In this document: positions 38,999 to 48,187 of the stretch, in pieces
How positions within the stretch are numbered: position 1 is the first letter of the stretch
How the letters are laid out: every line of letters starts with the position of its first letter
Source of the DNA: Leptospira andrefontaineae
Lineage (GTDB): Bacteria; Spirochaetota; Leptospiria; Leptospirales; Leptospiraceae
Assembly: GCF_004770105.1 (NCBI RefSeq)
Contig: NZ_RQEY01000001.1
Span: 248,001 to 312,000 of the forward strand
Direction: 5' to 3'
DNA: 64,000 nt
The notes under the pieces: model-generated
Seen by the model: the letters and a program-made list of their open reading frames with translations, nothing else
Database searches by the model: none
Told to the model about the DNA's origin: nothing
Program-made: the position numbers and the translations under genes

Positions 38999-39598
38999 AT
39001 GGAACTATTTGAATCGGAAAGGCAAAGAAATTTACTTCCTTATGACGGGACAGTTACTTACTACGGAACGATCCTTGCGAGTAATACTTCAGACAATCTA
39101 CTAAAAATCCTACTCGAGGATATCCCATGGAAAAATGACGAGGCGATTATTTACGGGAAACATATCATTACTAAAAGAAAAGTGGCTTGGTTTGGAGATT
39201 CTAATTATGAATACACATATTCAAACACGACGAAGAAAGCATTACCTTGGACCAAAGAACTTTCTGAACTCAAAATTTTAACGGAAGAATTGATCGGATC
39301 CAAGTTTAATTCCTGCTTACTTAATTTATATAATAATGGAGAAGAAGGAATGGCCTGGCATAGCGATGATGAAAAAGCATTAGGAAAAAATTCCACCATT
39401 GCTTCTTTATCTTTTGGGGCAGAAAGAAAATTTTGTTTCAAACATAAATCCACAAAAGAACAGATTTCTTTAATATTGGAACATGGAAGTCTATTGGTCA
39501 TGAAAGGAGCCCAAGAATCCTGGCAACATAGGCTCCCTACTACCAAATTGATTAAACGGCCGAGAGTAAATCTGACCTTTAGAACAATGCTTTACTAA
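38999..39598 (+). CDS. AlkB-like Fe(II)/2-oxoglutarate dioxygenase
   Basis: Oxidative demethylase of alkylated bases. 199 residues. The iron ligands His121 and Asp123 are in MAWHSDDE, and His177 is in SWQHRLP. The 2-oxoglutarate and fold motif R-V-N-L-T-F-R is at 189-195. YNNGEEGMAWHSD is the family core. It lies downstream of the Ada-like gene and is probably co-transcribed. Its last four bases overlap the convergent questin-oxidase-like gene. Confidence 0.92.
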   Translation: MELFESERQRNLLPYDGTVTYYGTILASNTSDNLLKILLEDIPWKNDEAIIYGKHIITKRKVAWFGDSNYEYTYSNTTKKALPWTKELSELKILTEELIGSKFNSCLLNLYNNGEEGMAWHSDDEKALGKNSTIASLSFGAERKFCFKHKSTKEQISLILEHGSLLVMKGAQESWQHRLPTTKLIKRPRVNLTFRTMLY

Positions 39599-40644
39599 GA
39601 TAAAGGTTCCAAAAACTTTCTAGCCAAACGGGCCGCCGCATAATATGCCGGGGAAGGATTAAATTCAAATTCTTTCAAACAAACTTCCGTAAATTTGATC
39701 GCATGCTCGTCCCCATGTTCTATTGCTCTTGCTATCATTTCTTCTCTGGATTCATTTTCCAACCTTTCAGGAAGTTCCAGATTCATCTTCTTACCGAATG
39801 CGGAAAATAATGCCGCACCAGATTGCCAGGAATATCTGAGCAAAGACTTCTTTTCATACTCATTCAGAAAAGGTAATATACTCCTAAGAGCGGAAACACT
39901 TGTTACAGAATGAATAAAAACGATAGCGGACAAATTATCCTCTACATTATTAAGCACTACTCTCGAAAATCCTTCCGATAAACCTGAGATAACCTCTTCG
40001 GGTTGATTTGAAACGTTAAGATAACCGATCACTGGAGAAAAAAGATCATAGTCCCCCAATCCTTGCAGAGAAGAAACAATTGTGCCTTCAAAATTTTTGG
40101 ATTCTTCCGGAACAAAATCCACTTTCTGAATGGCATCTTCCGGCTCCAGACCTAATAAAGAATCAAAGGAAGTGGGTAATTCCAAATAAGCCGAAGCCCA
40201 AACTGCTAATCCGGAAGCAAGCTCCCTCCTCCTGCGTCTTGATTCTTTCCGAGTCAAACTTCTCACCGCATGCCCAGTGCGGATCACTCCATGAGTTGCA
40301 TCTGCGCATATCCCAGGAGCAAGTTTGACTGCCCATTCGGAAATAGTTTTCTGCCAAGGACCTTCTTCCAACTCAGCATTAAAAAAGTTTTCCCATTCGG
40401 GATATGTATCCGGTATTCCTAAGAAGTCTTTCCAGTCACCGCTATAAATTTTGTTTCTAGGTTTCTTTTTTTCTAAGAACTGATTTCCGTATCTTTCCAG
40501 CCATGGAAAAATACTTTCTCTTTTGCCCATTGCAATCAATGCTTCGCAAGCCATAGGAGCATGATTGCTTAATCCATTTTTGAGATCCGGGCCGTAAGGT
40601 TCCAAATATTCTAAAACTTTTTCCATCGTATCCTCTTCTTCCAT
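39595..40644 (-). CDS. Questin-oxidase-like protein (DUF4243 type)
   Basis: 349 residues from ATG 40644, chosen for its strong ribosome site (GAGGTGA, seven bases upstream); the open frame extends to 40701, into the MBL gene. The N-terminal motif LSNHAPMACEALIAMG followed by WLERYGNQF, and the later CADATHGVIRTGHAVRSL, fit the questin-oxidase-like family known from fungal anthraquinone pathways and many bacteria. The bacterial substrate is unknown. No signal peptide. It follows the MBL lipoprotein gene by 34 bases on the same strand. Confidence 0.7.
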   Translation of the reverse strand: MEEEDTMEKVLEYLEPYGPDLKNGLSNHAPMACEALIAMGKRESIFPWLERYGNQFLEKKKPRNKIYSGDWKDFLGIPDTYPEWENFFNAELEEGPWQKTISEWAVKLAPGICADATHGVIRTGHAVRSLTRKESRRRRRELASGLAVWASAYLELPTSFDSLLGLEPEDAIQKVDFVPEESKNFEGTIVSSLQGLGDYDLFSPVIGYLNVSNQPEEVISGLSEGFSRVVLNNVEDNLSAIVFIHSVTSVSALRSILPFLNEYEKKSLLRYSWQSGAALFSAFGKKMNLELPERLENESREEMIARAIEHGDEHAIKFTEVCLKEFEFNPSPAYYAAARLARKFLEPLS

Positions 40645-40678
40645 AGAATAGTCACCTCGATCCTTAAGAACCAGTATA

Positions 40679-41698
40679 TTAAAATAATAGAATACTCTCA
40701 AAACTTCTCAGGATCTTAAATTGGATCCCGTCCTGAGAAGTTTTTTGTATCATAAATTCCATTCCAGTTTTCACATCGTCCCCCAAACTTAAATTAGGCT
40801 CCAAAGGTTCAGTCAAAGGTTTAAAAAAATTATCCCAATGCACCGGAATTACCATCTTAGGCGAAGTTTTAGTCACAGTTTCTTCGTAATATTTGGCCTT
40901 GAATCCTTCTTCTTGTTTGCCGAGCATCGCAATTCCTAAGAATAGAACGTCCGCCTTTAAACCGTCCCAAGCATTCTCAATATAATTCGTACTACCTTTA
41001 ATTAAAATGGAATTTTTCCCATGTTCTACTAAGAAGTCATAGGTTCCACCTTCGATATAATCTTCTGCCTTAGCAGGTTGAGACAATGTTTCGGTTAGAT
41101 CAGGCCTATTCGGATCTGCAGCATTCGTTTTTCCTAAAATTTTAAAAGGAGGAGTATGTTTTGAATTTAGTACGGTGATCTTAAATTTACCGATCTGGAT
41201 CTTTTTGCCAGGCTGGAACAATCCCAATTGTCCTTCTGGAACCCCTCCCCCTTTACCAACCTGGATCGTAGATATAGAACCGTATAATTTTGCTCCGGTC
41301 TCCTTCGCGATAAAAGGAGAATCCATAGAATGATCGTAATGAGAATGGCAGACGAAAATTCCTTTTAAACGTTTAATGCCTGCAAGAAGCATAACGTATT
41401 TTATTTCCTGCTCATCGGAGGCAATTTTCGAGAACATAGTTTTAAATAGAGAAGGCCTGGAAAAAAATCCGTCTGTTAAGATCTGAGTCTCCCCATCATC
41501 CAATAGAATGGAGCTTGTTCCTAAAAATACCGCTCTTACTTTCCCCTTTGGGATCTCGGAGGAAAGATCTCTAGGATCGTTTCCTATAAAATGTTCCTTA
41601 TAGTCCTGGATATTTGCAGAAGAAGTCAGGCAGTTCTGCAATAATAAGACCGCGGTCAAAATACTAAAAAAACGGGACTTGGCACCTCTTATGTTCAT
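40679..41698 (-). CDS. Metallo-beta-lactamase-fold lipoprotein
   Basis: 339 residues with a lipoprotein signal ending LLLQNC (lipid Cys23). The MBL metal motif is present as HSHYDHSMD; further conserved positions are the His of NSKHTPPF and the late PVHWDNFF. The domain resembles the UlaG/'L-ascorbate-lactonase-like' branch (FLGTSSILLDDGETQILTDG). It is probably a periplasmic or surface hydrolase; the substrate is unknown. A 14-base inverted repeat lies within its last ~22 codons. The divergent YdeI/OmdA-type gene starts 68 bases away. Confidence 0.85.
   Translation of the reverse strand: MNIRGAKSRFFSILTAVLLLQNCLTSSANIQDYKEHFIGNDPRDLSSEIPKGKVRAVFLGTSSILLDDGETQILTDGFFSRPSLFKTMFSKIASDEQEIKYVMLLAGIKRLKGIFVCHSHYDHSMDSPFIAKETGAKLYGSISTIQVGKGGGVPEGQLGLFQPGKKIQIGKFKITVLNSKHTPPFKILGKTNAADPNRPDLTETLSQPAKAEDYIEGGTYDFLVEHGKNSILIKGSTNYIENAWDGLKADVLFLGIAMLGKQEEGFKAKYYEETVTKTSPKMVIPVHWDNFFKPLTEPLEPNLSLGDDVKTGMEFMIQKTSQDGIQFKILRSFESILLF
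40700..40744. repeat. 14-base inverted repeat inside the 3' end of the MBL gene
   Basis: AAAACTTCTCAGGA (40700-40713) and TCCTGAGAAGTTTT (40731-40744) are perfect arms with a 17-base loop. The stem lies in coding sequence shortly before the stop at 40679. In the minus direction it ends in TTTTGAG, and in the plus direction in TTTTTTG, so it has terminator shape on both strands. Confidence 0.65.
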
Positions 41699-41766
41699 AC
41701 TACCTACCGAAAATAACTTTCATAAAGTTATATAGACTTTAAACTTCTGCCAAGTAGAAATTCCTA

Positions 41767-42354
41767 ATGATACCAAAGTTCTTTAAGACCGGAAAGGAAT
41801 TTCGTTCCTGGCTTTCCAAAAATTATAAAAAAGAAACAGAACTTCTTCTAGGCTTTTATAAAATAAAAGCCTCTAAAAAAGGAATTCTTTATGGAGAAGC
41901 GGTAGACCAAGCTTTATGTTTCGGTTGGATAGATGGGATCAGAAAGAATATAGACGAAGAAAGTTATTCTGCCCGTTTTACTCCGAGAAAAGTCGGAAGT
42001 ATTTGGAGTAAGGTTAATATTAAACGTATCCAAGAGTTGATCCAGGAAGGTTTAGTCCAAGAATCCGGTTTGCAAGCCTTCCATTCTGAAAAAAAGAAAA
42101 CCGCTCAATATTCATTCGAACAGAAGAAGATAAAACTACCTTCTACATATAAAAGACAATTCCAGGAAAATGCAAAGGCTTGGGAATTCTTTAGCAACCA
42201 GGCTCCTTATTACCAACGAACCGCCATTTGGTGGGTAATCAGTCCGAAAAAGGAAGAAACTAGAATAAAGAGGTTGGACATCCTCGTCTCGGACTCTCAA
42301 TCCCAAAAGAGGATAGATGCAGTCACATGGAAGAAGAAGGAATCCAAAACCTAA
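41767..42354 (+). CDS. YdeI/OmpD-associated (OmdA) family protein
   Basis: 195 residues, soluble. The family pattern is visible: an N-terminal FRSWLSKNYKKETELLLGFY, then EAVDQALCFGWIDGIRK, RFTPRKVGSIWSKVN and a C-terminal helical part ending near QSQKRIDAVTWKK. Such proteins have been linked to bacteriocin protection or envelope stress in some bacteria, with no known biochemical activity. It stands alone, divergent from the MBL lipoprotein. Confidence 0.8.
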   Translation: MIPKFFKTGKEFRSWLSKNYKKETELLLGFYKIKASKKGILYGEAVDQALCFGWIDGIRKNIDEESYSARFTPRKVGSIWSKVNIKRIQELIQEGLVQESGLQAFHSEKKKTAQYSFEQKKIKLPSTYKRQFQENAKAWEFFSNQAPYYQRTAIWWVISPKKEETRIKRLDILVSDSQSQKRIDAVTWKKKESKT

Positions 42355-42480
42355 CCTTCTGCCCGTCTTCCTAATTTTCGTTAGAAAATTCCCGTTTTTA
42401 ATCGATTGACCAAAAGGGGATTCTTTCGATTTTGGTATTTTTGATAATGAGACTTAGATTCATTATCTAGTTAGAATGCC

Positions 42481-43968
42481 ATGAAACGCCTATTACCCTT
42501 ACTTCTTTTATTTCTATGGACCTGTTCCAATCCTTCTTCCAAATCACCGATGGCGCTTTTAGGCGGAACTGCCTCCACGAGTAGCCCCAATTTTGAGATC
42601 AGTTCCCCTTCAGAAGGAGACGTTCTGTCCGTCTACCAATTCGACCTGGGAATCACAAGCGCAAGCTCAGGGACTTACGAAGTTTTCCTGAACGAAACTA
42701 AGGAAACACAATTAGAAAGCGAAACCGCTGAATTCCAAATTGCGAGCCTCAAACCAAAAAGAGGACAAAACACTCTCAAAGTTGTATTAACAAATGAAGA
42801 AGGTAACGTACTAGAAAAATCCGTTTCCTTCTACTTTGGAAACAAACTAACAGCGGGCGGATCACATTCAGGATTTATAATAGATGGATCCGTTTATACC
42901 TGTGGCAGAAATAATAAAGGCCAACTCGGAACGGGATTTTCAGAAGGAGATACAAGTAATCCGAATATAGTAAAACTTACTTCTATCTCCGGCATCGTAA
43001 GCATTTCATTTAACCAAAACAATTCATTAGCGATCAAAGATGATGGAAAAGTGTATACCTGGGGAGCAAACGCGCAAGGGCAACTAGGGCTCGGAAACAC
43101 AACTGAACTTGCGGTGGGAACCGCAGGAAATCCTGCCGCGCAAACACCTCCCACTGAAGTGCCTGGTATCTCTGACGCAGTGATGGGAGCGTTCGGTTTC
43201 AATCATGCAGTCATTCTAAAGTCTGATGGAACAGTAGTTGCGTTTGGACAAAATAATGTGGGTCAATTAGGGAATGCGGATCCGGCTATTACATCCACAA
43301 CAGTCTCTTCTAATCCTGTGCTCGTAGTTGGGCTTACGAATATTATCCAGGTAATTGCGGGCTCTCAACATTCTGCCGCTTTAGATTCGAACGGAGATGT
43401 ATATGTTTGGGGAAGGAATCAGTACGGAAATTTAGGAAACGGAACTACGTCCACTTCGACAGCTATCTCCTCGACTCCGACAAAGGTTCCTGGGCTTACC
43501 GGTATAAAACATATCGCAAACGGAAGAGATCATATTCTTGCATTAAAAAGTGACGGAACAGTTTTCGCTTGGGGATTAAATGCAAGCGGTCAATTGGGGA
43601 TCGGAAATCAAGACAGCCCTAAAAATTCTCCATTACAAGTAAATAATATAACAAATGCGATCCGAGTATTCGCGGGCGGAACCCAAAGTTTTGCCCTGCT
43701 CTCCGACGGAAGTATCCAAGGCTGGGGAGAAAATGGACAAGGCAATTTAGGAAACCCAGATGCTGCAACTAAAGTCACTGAACCCAACTTAAGCGTGGTC
43801 GGAATTGCAAAAGGATCCAGCTTAGGGATAGGTGCACTTCATGGTTTTGTGTTATTGCCGGATCACTCTGTTTATGGTTGGGGCTGGAACTTTAGAGGTT
43901 CTTTAGGAAGACCTGATCTACAAGATTCCTGGGCTGCCAAAACTCCTGTTGCTTTAACATTTCCGTAA
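42481..43968 (+). CDS. RCC1-repeat (seven-bladed-propeller type) lipoprotein
   Basis: 495 residues with a lipoprotein signal MKRLLPLLLLFLWTC (Cys15). Residues ~40-120 form an Ig-like domain (SPSEGDVLSVYQFDLGI). From ~125 to the end are RCC1 repeats of 50-60 residues, each with a 'GGSHS-F-I..DGSVYTCG.N..GQLG' pattern: YTWGANAQGQLGLGN, VAFGQNNVGQLG, YVWGRNQYGNLGNG, FAWGLNASGQLGIGN, QGWGENGQGNLGN, YGWGWNFRGSLG. Probably surface-exposed or periplasmic, mediating binding. The di-haem oxidoreductase starts five bases after its stop, so the two are co-transcribed. Confidence 0.9.
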   Translation: MKRLLPLLLLFLWTCSNPSSKSPMALLGGTASTSSPNFEISSPSEGDVLSVYQFDLGITSASSGTYEVFLNETKETQLESETAEFQIASLKPKRGQNTLKVVLTNEEGNVLEKSVSFYFGNKLTAGGSHSGFIIDGSVYTCGRNNKGQLGTGFSEGDTSNPNIVKLTSISGIVSISFNQNNSLAIKDDGKVYTWGANAQGQLGLGNTTELAVGTAGNPAAQTPPTEVPGISDAVMGAFGFNHAVILKSDGTVVAFGQNNVGQLGNADPAITSTTVSSNPVLVVGLTNIIQVIAGSQHSAALDSNGDVYVWGRNQYGNLGNGTTSTSTAISSTPTKVPGLTGIKHIANGRDHILALKSDGTVFAWGLNASGQLGIGNQDSPKNSPLQVNNITNAIRVFAGGTQSFALLSDGSIQGWGENGQGNLGNPDAATKVTEPNLSVVGIAKGSSLGIGALHGFVLLPDHSVYGWGWNFRGSLGRPDLQDSWAAKTPVALTFP

Positions 43969-43973
43969 GATAA

Positions 43974-45437
43974 GTGGAATTCCATATAAAAAGCGCCCTA
44001 TTATTATTTTCTGTTTTTCTAATAGGATGTTCCGAATTCGGAAAACAAATTTTCGGAAATGAGAACTGTAATCCCCAAGATTTAGCCTGCGGATTCTCGG
44101 AGATATATCCATTGGTCTCCGTTTCTGGAGATCAAATAGGGTCCTGGGAATACGAAGAAGGAGAAGAATTATCCGGAGGTAAAGATATGACCTCTTACGA
44201 TTTTACTTCGAGGGCTTATTTACAATTTGCACCAGGCCTTCCTTTGGATAAAATTTCAGATTTTACTGTAGGACAATCAGTCTTCGAAGTTCCTTGGGAA
44301 AATTCCAGCTCCGGCCAAATAGACAGGAGAGGGCTTGGGCCATTATTCAATGCAAATTCCTGTTTGGCATGCCATATAGGAAATGGGATCGGAAAAGTAC
44401 CATCCGGACCGACTGAGACAATGTTCACTGCATTAGTAAGGCTCAGTAACGATCCAAATTATGGAGGCCAATTCCAACCATTTTCAATCGGCGGTGTCCC
44501 GGCGGAGGGGAAGGCATCCGTTTCTTATACCCAAGTCAATGGGGTTTTTCAAGATGGAACTTCTTATACATTAAGAAAGCCTAAAGTAGAATTTTCGGAT
44601 CTGAATTACGGACCATTAGTTTCAGATGGAGAAATATATTCACTTAGAAATACTTCCAAGGTGATCGGAATGGGATTATTGGAAGCAATCCCAGACGAAA
44701 CATTATTATCATTACAAGATGAGTATGATTCCAATTTGGACGGAATTTCAGGAAGAGTCAATTTGGTTCCGGACATTGCAACGGGAACAAACAAAATAGG
44801 AAGATTCGGCTGGAAAGCGAATGAACCCAACTTAAAACAACAAGGTTCTCGTGCATTTTTAGAAGATATTGGAGTGACAAGCCCGCTTTTTCCTTTCAAG
44901 AACTGCACTCCCGGGCAGAGTGCATGTGATTCTTCTCCTCACGGAACCTTACCAGAGTTGAATCCCACTAAAATAGATATGATGGTAAAATATATGAGGC
45001 TGATCGCTGTCCCAGCAAGAAGATCACCTTCTTCTTCCGAGATTATCGCAGGCAAACGTATTTTTTTCCAAGCAGGCTGTCATTCTTGCCATATTTCTAA
45101 ATTAGTAACTGGTAATATTTCCGGTGCTCCTGAAATATCGGGACAAACTATCCGGCCTTATACTGATCTTTTATTGCATGATATGGGAGAAGGTCTTAAA
45201 GACGGAAGACCGGATCATTTAGCTTCCGGAAGAGAATGGAGAACTCCTCCTCTATGGGGAATCGGTTTGGTTTCTAAGGTAAACGAAACATTACAATTAT
45301 TGCATGATGGAAGAGCGGAAAGTTTTATGGAAGCGGTTCTCTGGCATGGAGGAGAAGCAGAAAGAAGCAAACAGTACGTATTGGGACTTTCTTCTTCTCA
45401 AAGAGTCCAATTAGTCAAATTTTTAGAGTCACTTTAA
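43974..45437 (+). CDS. Di-haem c-type oxidoreductase lipoprotein (DHOR/peroxidase-like)
   Basis: 487 residues, starting with GTG at 43974, five bases after the RCC1 stop; no ATG in frame would retain the signal MEFHIKSALLLFSVFLIGC (Cys19). Two haem c sites are visible: CLACH (about residues 127-131) and CHSCH (about 367-371). The domain FNANSCLACHIGNGIG, then KIDMMVKYMRLIAVPARR and TPPLWGIGL, matches the 'di-haem oxidoreductase, putative peroxidase' family, related to MauG and bacterial cytochrome c peroxidase. Probably periplasmic, lipid-anchored; the substrate is unknown. The last nine bases overlap the convergent histidine kinase gene. Confidence 0.88.
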   Translation: MEFHIKSALLLFSVFLIGCSEFGKQIFGNENCNPQDLACGFSEIYPLVSVSGDQIGSWEYEEGEELSGGKDMTSYDFTSRAYLQFAPGLPLDKISDFTVGQSVFEVPWENSSSGQIDRRGLGPLFNANSCLACHIGNGIGKVPSGPTETMFTALVRLSNDPNYGGQFQPFSIGGVPAEGKASVSYTQVNGVFQDGTSYTLRKPKVEFSDLNYGPLVSDGEIYSLRNTSKVIGMGLLEAIPDETLLSLQDEYDSNLDGISGRVNLVPDIATGTNKIGRFGWKANEPNLKQQGSRAFLEDIGVTSPLFPFKNCTPGQSACDSSPHGTLPELNPTKIDMMVKYMRLIAVPARRSPSSSEIIAGKRIFFQAGCHSCHISKLVTGNISGAPEISGQTIRPYTDLLLHDMGEGLKDGRPDHLASGREWRTPPLWGIGLVSKVNETLQLLHDGRAESFMEAVLWHGGEAERSKQYVLGLSSSQRVQLVKFLESL

Positions 45438-47483
45438 TTTAGGATCTTGCCCAGGCAAAGTAAAGAAGAAGGTTGCGCCCTCTCCTTCTTTGGATTCCGC
45501 CCAAACTTTTCCTCCATGTCGGGACGCGATCCTTTTTACTATAGCGAGACCTACTCCTGTTCCTTCAAATTCAGAATTGGAATGTAATCGTTGGAAAACC
45601 CCAAATAGTTTATGATAGTATTGCATATTGAAACCAGCACCATTATCTTTGATATAGAAAACGGTTCCTTCTTCGGATTCCTCCGAACCGATTTGAATGA
45701 TAGGCGATTCTGATTTTTTAGTATATTTAATAGCATTCGAGATCAAATTCACCCAAAGTTGACGTACCGCAGGTTGGTCTGCTCTTACATTCGGAATGTC
45801 CTGTATTTCGAAACGGATCTCCCTACCTGGATCCAAGTTTATTAATTCTTTATATACCGTACTAGCCAATTCCTTCATTGAAATCTCTCTTTCGGCAAGT
45901 TCAGTTCTTCCTAATCTGGAAAATTCCAAAAGATCATCCACCAGATGTCCCATCTGCTTGGCATTTTCTATAATTTTGCCTATAATCCTTTTTCCTTCTG
46001 CGTCAAAATTCACCCCGTAATCTTCCATCAAGATTTGAGTAAAACCGCTGATCCCTCGGATAGGCGCCCTTAAATCGTGGGAGATTGAATAGGAAAAGGA
46101 TTCCAATTCTTTGTTTGCAAAGACCAATTGTTCAGTGCGAACTCTTACTCTTTCTTCCAAATCATTATTCAATAGGCGAATCTCATTCTCGGCCTCTTTA
46201 CTTGAGGTGATATCCTGGTGAACTACGATTACCTCTAAGATATTGCCTGCGGTGTTTTTAATGGGATAAAGCACCATCTGTAGCCAACGATTTCGTCCAG
46301 AACTTCCAATCAATTTAGGATCATATGGAAAAGGTTCAGAAATTGCAGGTTCTCCACCGAATGCTTTTTCTACATAAGGAAAAAACCCGGCTTCCTTGAT
46401 CTGCGGGTCTTTTAATATATTATAATCGACTAATACGTCCCTTCTTGTAGTCCACATCTCTTCCCAAGCGAAATTTGTTCCGGTACAAACTCCTTGCGGG
46501 TCATAGGTCAATACAGGATAGGGGAATTGTTCCAGAATTGTCCTGAATCTATTCTCACTTTTAAATAAGTCCATCGTTTTGGAGCTGACTAACTTCTCCA
46601 ATTCGTGATTCAATTCTGAAAGTTTTCTTTCCGCATCTGTTCTCGCTATATCCGATTTTTCTAATTGGGTAGCGACAAACCAAACTAGAATAAAAAAGGT
46701 CAGTATGATCCCTGTCATCAAGAACCCTACTCCCAATTCCAAACTAACAGGATTCAATCTATTCAGATAGATACGAAGATAACCGAACAAAACGGGGACG
46801 ATGATCAGAAAGGGAATTAAAACCCGTGCTAATATCCCGCCGGAACTTTTGCTAGTGAACACCTTCATAAATCCGGCGTTCCCATTGATCAAAAGAAGAG
46901 CAAAAGAACAGAAAATAAAACTAATGGCAGTATGGATTGCCATAGGAATATAGGAAAGAATCCCGTAAAATTCCTGGACTTGATACACGTAACCGATCAC
47001 GGAAAAAAGTCCGATCAAAAGTACCAAAATACATAAATAATTGGAGATAGAACTTAAAACTTCCTTTCGGAACGAGCTTAAGAAAACGGCAGAGCCAAGT
47101 ACCACAAAATCAAATGCGGCATTTGGAGCCATTCTGTTCGGAATACCTTTTATAATGTCTTTTGCGATCTTATCCGAAAAAAGGAACTTATCCATTCCAA
47201 GGTCAAAACCGCTAATGATAGAATATAACTTAGTAAGGCCTATCAAAAGAACAAATAACGCGATCAGACGAACAACACTTCTTGATGTATTTGAATCCGA
47301 CCGATTTAAGTTGAGATAAAGCGCGAATCCGATTAATACAAAAGAAAGTGCTGACATCGGATTCATTGCAACCATAGATTCCCTAGGTCGTTTTAAGATC
47401 TCAATACCCAATAGCCAGCCGAGTAGAACTAAAGCCCCAATCAATGAAGGAATAAAAATTAATACGTTATGCTTACTTTTCAA
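45429..47483 (-). CDS. Membrane sensor histidine kinase with PAS domain
   Basis: 684 residues. The frame opens with TTG at 47483, five bases after GGAAG; no useful ATG follows. About eight membrane segments fill residues 8-272 (a MASE-like sensory region). A coiled segment follows, then a PAS domain (~310-425; ILEQFPYPVLTYDPQGVCTG), HisKA with phospho-acceptor His469 in SYSISHDLRAPIRGISG, and HATPase with VNLISNAIKY, DNGAGF and GTGVGLAIVKRI. No receiver domain and no regulator gene lie next to it, so it is an orphan kinase. The signal sensed is unknown. Confidence 0.92.
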   Translation of the reverse strand: MKSKHNVLIFIPSLIGALVLLGWLLGIEILKRPRESMVAMNPMSALSFVLIGFALYLNLNRSDSNTSRSVVRLIALFVLLIGLTKLYSIISGFDLGMDKFLFSDKIAKDIIKGIPNRMAPNAAFDFVVLGSAVFLSSFRKEVLSSISNYLCILVLLIGLFSVIGYVYQVQEFYGILSYIPMAIHTAISFIFCSFALLLINGNAGFMKVFTSKSSGGILARVLIPFLIIVPVLFGYLRIYLNRLNPVSLELGVGFLMTGIILTFFILVWFVATQLEKSDIARTDAERKLSELNHELEKLVSSKTMDLFKSENRFRTILEQFPYPVLTYDPQGVCTGTNFAWEEMWTTRRDVLVDYNILKDPQIKEAGFFPYVEKAFGGEPAISEPFPYDPKLIGSSGRNRWLQMVLYPIKNTAGNILEVIVVHQDITSSKEAENEIRLLNNDLEERVRVRTEQLVFANKELESFSYSISHDLRAPIRGISGFTQILMEDYGVNFDAEGKRIIGKIIENAKQMGHLVDDLLEFSRLGRTELAEREISMKELASTVYKELINLDPGREIRFEIQDIPNVRADQPAVRQLWVNLISNAIKYTKKSESPIIQIGSEESEEGTVFYIKDNGAGFNMQYYHKLFGVFQRLHSNSEFEGTGVGLAIVKRIASRHGGKVWAESKEGEGATFFFTLPGQDPKLK

Positions 47484-47536
47484 GAGAACTTCCGGATATC
47501 CTTCGGAAAGAAATTTCTGATTTTAGCTTAGGATAT

Positions 47537-47567
47537 AAAAAGGGATTCCGATTTGGAATCCCTTTTT
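47537..47567. terminator. Bidirectional intrinsic terminator
   Basis: Arms AAAAAGGGATTCC (47537-47549) and GGAATCCCTTTTT (47555-47567) pair perfectly around a 5-base loop, with T runs on either strand. It lies between the stop of the DUF1761 gene and the start of the histidine kinase, and so ends the DUF1761 transcript. Confidence 0.9.
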
Positions 47568-47594
47568 TGTAAATTAGGAATGCGGATCTTTTTA

Positions 47595-48035
47595 CTAAGC
47601 AGGCCAAACAGCGAGGATGAGACCGATAGATGCCAAAGAAACCAATGTATACCCTGCATTGATAAAAAACAATCTCCACGATCTAGATTCCCAAGCTACG
47701 GAACCTAAAAGTTGGGGCAAATAGAAACCTAGCCAAGTATAAAATGCAGCATAAGCTCCATACATCCAAGCAGGTCCATCTCCGGGAAGATTCCAAGAAG
47801 AAGGTTTCCAAACAAATAAACTATGGGCTAAAACGTACGCTGTTAGAAAAGAACCGATGATCATGAGACCCATGGATCTCATCATAGCCTTAGTATCGGG
47901 TTCCATATTTTCGTAACCCATCTCTTTTGCCCAAACCTTACCGAAGATCGGACCGAACCAAAGAAATCCGATCACTACATTTACAAGAACTCCAACCAAA
48001 ATTGCTAAATAATTTAACGGTATTACCGGTAACAT
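47595..48035 (-). CDS. DUF1761 membrane protein
   Basis: 146 residues with four predicted membrane segments. The DUF1761 pattern is clear: NYLAILVGVLVNVVIGFLWF GPIFGKVW (read as a continuous N-terminal run), then MGLMIIGSFLTAYVLAH and a WLGFYLPQ motif. AGGAG five bases before the ATG supports the start. The function of the family is unknown. It appears to be a single-gene unit ended by the terminator at 47537. Confidence 0.85.
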   Translation of the reverse strand: MLPVIPLNYLAILVGVLVNVVIGFLWFGPIFGKVWAKEMGYENMEPDTKAMMRSMGLMIIGSFLTAYVLAHSLFVWKPSSWNLPGDGPAWMYGAYAAFYTWLGFYLPQLLGSVAWESRSWRLFFINAGYTLVSLASIGLILAVWPA

Positions 48036-48187
48036 AAAATCTCCTATTTCAGCCCGTGCTTTTTAACAGAATTTATGAGTCGGTCAAGTAATTTCGAAAC
48101 CGATCTAAGAAAGAGACTATAGTTATGATTTTTCAGATTGGAAACGGATTCTTCTATAGCGTCCCTTACGAAAAATATAGGGAATGA

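Noticed and set aside
40645..40701. 19-codon extension of the questin-oxidase-like protein
   Set aside because: It overlaps the MBL gene end, whereas ATG 40644 has a strong GAGGTGA ribosome site.
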